64,000 nt of DNA from Prostheceraeus crozeri (taxonomy: Eukaryota; Platyhelminthes; Polycladida; Euryleptidae): NCBI GenBank assembly GCA_907163375.1, contig CAJQUW010004404.1, positions 198,501 through 262,500 of the forward strand. Reading direction: 5' to 3'. Positions 1-64,000 of this stretch are shown piece after piece. The position numbers and the translations under genes were made by a program. Position 1 is the first letter of the stretch. Each line of letters begins with the position of its first letter. Under the pieces are notes generated by a model. That model did no database searches, was not told where the DNA came from, and saw only the letters and a program-made list of their open reading frames with translations.

Positions 1-49
1 TTGTTGATCAAAGTACTTAAATGATTCCATCCCCGCCCTCTTGTTGCAC

Positions 50-85
50 CTGAGGAAGTCTTTGAAACAAGATGAAACATGTTGT
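50..85 (+). repeat. Degenerate hammerhead-core-like hairpin, probable Penelope-like element end
   Basis: CTGAGGA is followed by an imperfect TCTTTG/CAAGA stem and then GAAACATG. The layout matches better copies at 32440 and 36717. Penelope-like elements are known to carry type I hammerhead motifs with a CTGATGA-helix II-GAAA core. The first block here has CTGAGGA rather than CTGATGA, so catalysis is unlikely. No coding part of an element is visible beside it. Confidence 0.35.
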
Positions 86-111
86 GTGAATAATTGTTTT
101 TTCTTTTAATA

Positions 112-210
112 TTTTGGACACCGTTCGTTTTGTTCGGCATGAACAGCTCCATATGTTTGGTAAGGTTCTGAACGAAAATTCTGGACGCGCCGCGTCCGGT
201 GTGAATGGAC
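112..210 (-). repeat. Diverged copy of the MITE found at 63458
   Basis: Read on the minus strand, this begins GTCCATTCACACC, runs through a GC-rich GACGCGGCGCG stretch and continues CCAGAATTTTCGTTCAGA. The same order occurs at 63461-63540 on the + strand. The far end is diverged, so the left boundary is approximate. It is non-coding and looks like a short inverted-repeat DNA transposon. Confidence 0.5.
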
Positions 211-630
211 ATATACTCGCATGATTTGCATTTCTTTGAATTGATTTCAGTACATGGCGCCAGCAAATCATATATATTTGACTTAGTAAATTGCATAGTA
301 TTGATAGAAAGTACCCGCGTGTCTTGATTGAATTTGATGCGCTGTGACATACATTGTACGAGTTTTAACTTCAATGTCTTCAGCTGAAAGCACAATCGAT
401 TGAAACAATGATTCAACAATAATTCAGAAAATGCTAGACGGCTATTAGCATTTTACTGTAGACTTCTTTAGTCAAATTGATATATTCTCATCGATGTGTA
501 ATTGCGTATATGATTTTCATATCGCGATCTGCATAACATACCTAATTTCATTTAATATGCTTATCAATTATTTGTGCGACCATGTTGATCCTATTTGCCT
601 GTCTGAAATATACATCACATCATATTGCTC
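211..630. other. Intronic or flanking DNA, nothing recognised
   Basis: AT-rich sequence. Short reading frames show no family resemblance and no exon-like stretch fits the transporter. Confidence 0.4.
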
Positions 631-635
631 CAAGG

Positions 636-1831
636 CAGTGGCGGGAGCAGTTAATCGATTCCGCACGATTAATTGTGCGACGTAATCAATCGCACGATTC
701 TTGAATGACCAGGAATCGTGCAATTTTTTTACGATGTGACTTGACAATGAAATTTCCTTGATGAGGTAAAAATAATACTTCTATTCACTCTTTTATCGTT
801 TTAGATAATGGCAATGCGCGGGTGTTCGTTCCTGAGATTATGTATAGCTAGAGAGTTGTCATGTGAAATCTCTATGGTAGCTCTCCACATTGTATTGAAC
901 CACTTCATTAAACACGTTCGCGCAGGCCAGGTACACCATTTATACTAATCATACATGTTGTCAAGGCAGTTAAGCATTGTAGGTTCCTATGATATTATAT
1001 CTCTTTGAAATCATATAAATGCATTGACAGCAATGCGTAAATGCCTGATTTGCTTTAAATGTTAATTTTGACGTGTACACTATGGAGAAAGTCCGGCAAC
1101 AGTTGCACTTGCAGATTTGCTAATATTATGAAGATTTTAAAATCTCAGTTCGCGTGGGCATAGAATAGAAAGATATCCTCAGATTTTAACTATTTGAGCA
1201 TAAAAATGCCTGTAACCCTTGTAAGGTGAAACGCAGATGCCACAGAATTTTTGTGCTTAAAATTGTTCGTCTGAAGACGTCTATTTATTAGATTTGCTGA
1301 TGTTTTGCAAGCGTTATGAGTCTATTAGTTTGATTTAATTGATGCACAATTATTATGCTTATTTCAGGACTGATGGAAGAAGCGGTAAATACTTACACTC
1401 CTACGGCTATGTTCGATGACTGATAGAGACCAAAAGAACCAAAACTGGGAAATGAAAATATTAATGATATACTTCATAGTATGTACATTTACTACAGATT
1501 ATCAAGACTTTTCATACCTTGTTTGGAGCTTTTTGTGTATTGTGATTTATTATACTGTTTTCCCAAACTTTTACAAAAATCGCATTAATTAATAGGGCAG
1601 TTATAATTTCAGTCTAAATAGACTATAAGTGTCACATGCTCTTAATTTTAAGGGAAAGTATCAAAATTTTGATGAAAAATGGTCTAAAAATGAAAAATAA
1701 CGCAAGCTAGATTAGCTGTAAGCTACTTGTCACTGAATCTCAAAACATTCAGAATCGCACGATTTTCGATTAATCGTGCGCTTAGTCGCTCGATTCGGAA
1801 TCGTTCGAAAATCGGATAGCGCTCACCACTG
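636..1831. mobile_element. Non-autonomous hAT-like element with 5-bp target duplication
   Basis: The left end reads CAGTGGCGGGAGC. The right end, reverse complemented, reads CAGTGGTGAGCGC. CAAGG lies directly outside both ends (631-635 and 1832-1836). Both subterminal regions are rich in permuted GCACGATTAATCG words. CAGTG termini are typical of hAT elements, which usually make 8-bp duplications; hAT5 elements make 5-bp ones. No transposase frame is visible in the 1196 bp, so it should depend on an element elsewhere. Confidence 0.65.
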
Positions 1832-2101
1832 CAAGGACTTTCCAGAGATTGTTTCAGAAATTCTTCAAAGTTTAAGAGCATTTTTTAAGAATACTATTTA
1901 ATCAATACTATTTAATCATGTAAATTATAACAATGATATTCAACTTGTAAAAATAATTGCCTTCTCTTCCATTAGTGTTTGTCCTACAGGATTACGGGGG
2001 CCCGCTACGATGGTTGTTTGTCTCCATTTCGCTCGGTCATAGGCAAAAAAATTTCAAAATTCATTCTAAGCCTCTAAGCCATGAAATTGATCTATTTGTA
2101 G

Positions 2102-62961
<60,860 letters not shown>

Positions 62962-63457
62962 GTGAGTAATTTTCAAATTTGTTAAACTATGTGATGTTTT
63001 TGATCTATTAACGATTTCCTACATTCTCACCCTGCATATCAAAACAGTGGCAGTTTCGGTTACATCGGCATGAATTATTTGCATCACATCTTCGTGTACG
63101 GGTGCGATTGCACCTGCAACTCTTACTGTCACTACTTAACGATTCAACCCAGCGTTTCTAAAAAAGGGGTCGGCGGCGGTTTGAAATAGGGCTGCGAGCA
63201 TGGCGTGGAATTGTAGAGGTCGCTACAAGTTACTTGTGATTTAACTGTACATGCATCTCATTTAGTGACAAGGAGATACTATGTATGCAGCAATGCGCCT
63301 CTACAACTTGGCTTATTCAATATCTAGCAAGACATTTAGTAGATATCTAGTGAGATATCTACTCTTCATGATGAACGCCGTACCTGTAGGCACACCAACA
63401 TCAGAGCGGATCGGAGACGCCCAAGTCAGAGCTAATCCCACGATGCTTTCTTCTCTT
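62962..63457. other. Intron with one hAT-like terminus
   Basis: CAGCGTTTCTAAAAAAGGGG followed by TCGGCGGCGG at 63150 resembles a hAT end. No partner found. TATCTAG and ATATCTA words recur at 63318-63360. Confidence 0.3.
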
Positions 63458-63588
63458 AAGGTCCATTCACACCAGACGCGGTGCGTCCTCACGCGTCCAG
63501 AATTTTCGTTCAGAGCCTTAATAAACCTATGGGACTGCTCACACAGAGACGCGCGGGACCGCGCTGCGTCCGGTTATCAATGGACCTT
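63458..63588. mobile_element. 131-bp MITE with GC-rich inverted repeats
   Basis: AAGGTCCATTCACACCAGAC followed by GCGGTGCG is mirrored at the right by CGCTGCGTCCGG and TATCAATGGACCTT. A diverged copy in reverse lies at 112-210. It is non-coding. The superfamily is unassigned; no target duplication is certain. Confidence 0.65.
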
Positions 63589-63628
63589 TATGCGGCTTAT
63601 GTTGAGAGAACGCAGCAATTGGAGTCAA

Positions 63629-63949
63629 TCGAAAATCAAAAGTTAGACTAACTGGAGCAGTTGAGTTGCTTGACTTGGCTCTCTTCACTTTCGAGTCATA
63701 CATCACATACAAACTATCAAAATGCACACCTAATTCATTAGCAAAAGTCTGAAGTTCCACTCACGAATTAATTGGTGATTCTACTTCTAATTTGGTCCGG
63801 CTTTCATTCAATTTTCCTAGAACATCCGTTTTTGCGAGAGAAATTTTTAAACAATCACAGTCCCATTTCCAAACATGGTACATCCTCCTTACTCAAGCAG
63901 AATAAAGTCTCTCTGAATTTGCACTGTTCCTTCAACATACTGTATCTTA
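63629..63949. repeat. Dispersed repeat, copy B
   Basis: Matches 3385-3697 in direct orientation. Conserved blocks include ATCGAAAATCAAAAGTTAGA, CTCACGAATTAATTG, TTCAATTTTCCTAGAACATC and GCACTGTTCCTTCA. A hAT-like terminus begins directly after it at 63950. Confidence 0.6.
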
Positions 63950-64000
63950 CAGGGTTCCCGCGCGACAGGGAAACCTGGAAAACCTGGAAAAGACAGGGAA
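63950..64000 (+). mobile_element. Start of a hAT-like element, cut by window end
   Basis: CAGGGTTCCCGCGCGACAGG begins after CTGTATCTTA, followed by repeats of GGAAACCTGGAAAACCTGGA. CAGGG termini with CCTGGAAAA arrays are known from hAT MITEs of aquatic invertebrates. The rest lies beyond the window. Confidence 0.5.

Overview
The window is animal nuclear DNA: long AT-rich introns, GT-AG splicing and many metazoan transposon families. It holds the middle of one host gene on the + strand, a long ABCC-family (multidrug resistance protein, MRP1/MRP3-like) ABC transporter. Thirteen exons between 2102 and 62961 join in phase into 1034 codons. They run from the end of the L0 linker through transmembrane domain 1, nucleotide-binding domain 1, the linker and transmembrane domain 2. 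The N-terminal part lies upstream and the second nucleotide-binding domain lies downstream. About 3.1 kb of the 60.9 kb gene span is coding. The mix of hAT, Tc1, Penelope-like, CR1/L2-type LINE and restriction-like-endonuclease retroelements suggests an aquatic invertebrate; I cannot name the species.

Nearly all other recognisable content is intronic mobile DNA. Upstream of the first exon there is a 1.2 kb hAT-like element with 5-bp target duplications (636-1831). Intron 2283-9342 holds a dispersed repeat, three 50-bp tandem repeats, a foldback and a 660-bp hAT nested in a 1586-bp hAT (7188-8773). Intron 9588-16352 holds a truncated LINE (about 12440-13997) and a 1272-bp hAT-like element (14099-15370). 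Intron 18974-25967 holds a near-complete two-ORF LINE (about 21916-25800) whose ORFs share a frame and are split by one TGA. Intron 26034-29208 holds a hAT inserted in a decayed LINE. Intron 29649-33362 holds a decayed Penelope-like element. Intron 33700-42100 holds a Tc1 transposon (36831-38219), a decayed LINE and a foldback. The introns between 42404 and 54864 hold LINE 3' remnants, a 313-bp MITE with doubled arms and a central hairpin (46363-46675), a 161-bp MITE and a fragment of a restriction-like-endonuclease retroelement. Intron 55103-57157 holds two inverted Penelope-like fragments and a LINE tail. Intron 57469-62628 holds a 3.2 kb minus-strand retrotransposon with zinc fingers, reverse transcriptase and a restriction-like nuclease.

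The transporter is the only host gene I can support. No transposon insertion interrupts its exons, and every splice junction has GT and AG. I saw no LTR retroelement, Polinton, CRISPR array, rRNA gene or intact tRNA gene. The less ordinary signals are the TGA-separated LINE with an inverted copy of its flank, repeated CTGATGA-stem-GAAAC motifs that resemble hammerhead cores (all found on the + strand), the double-armed MITE, and the zinc-finger/RT/nuclease retroelement family present in at least two copies.
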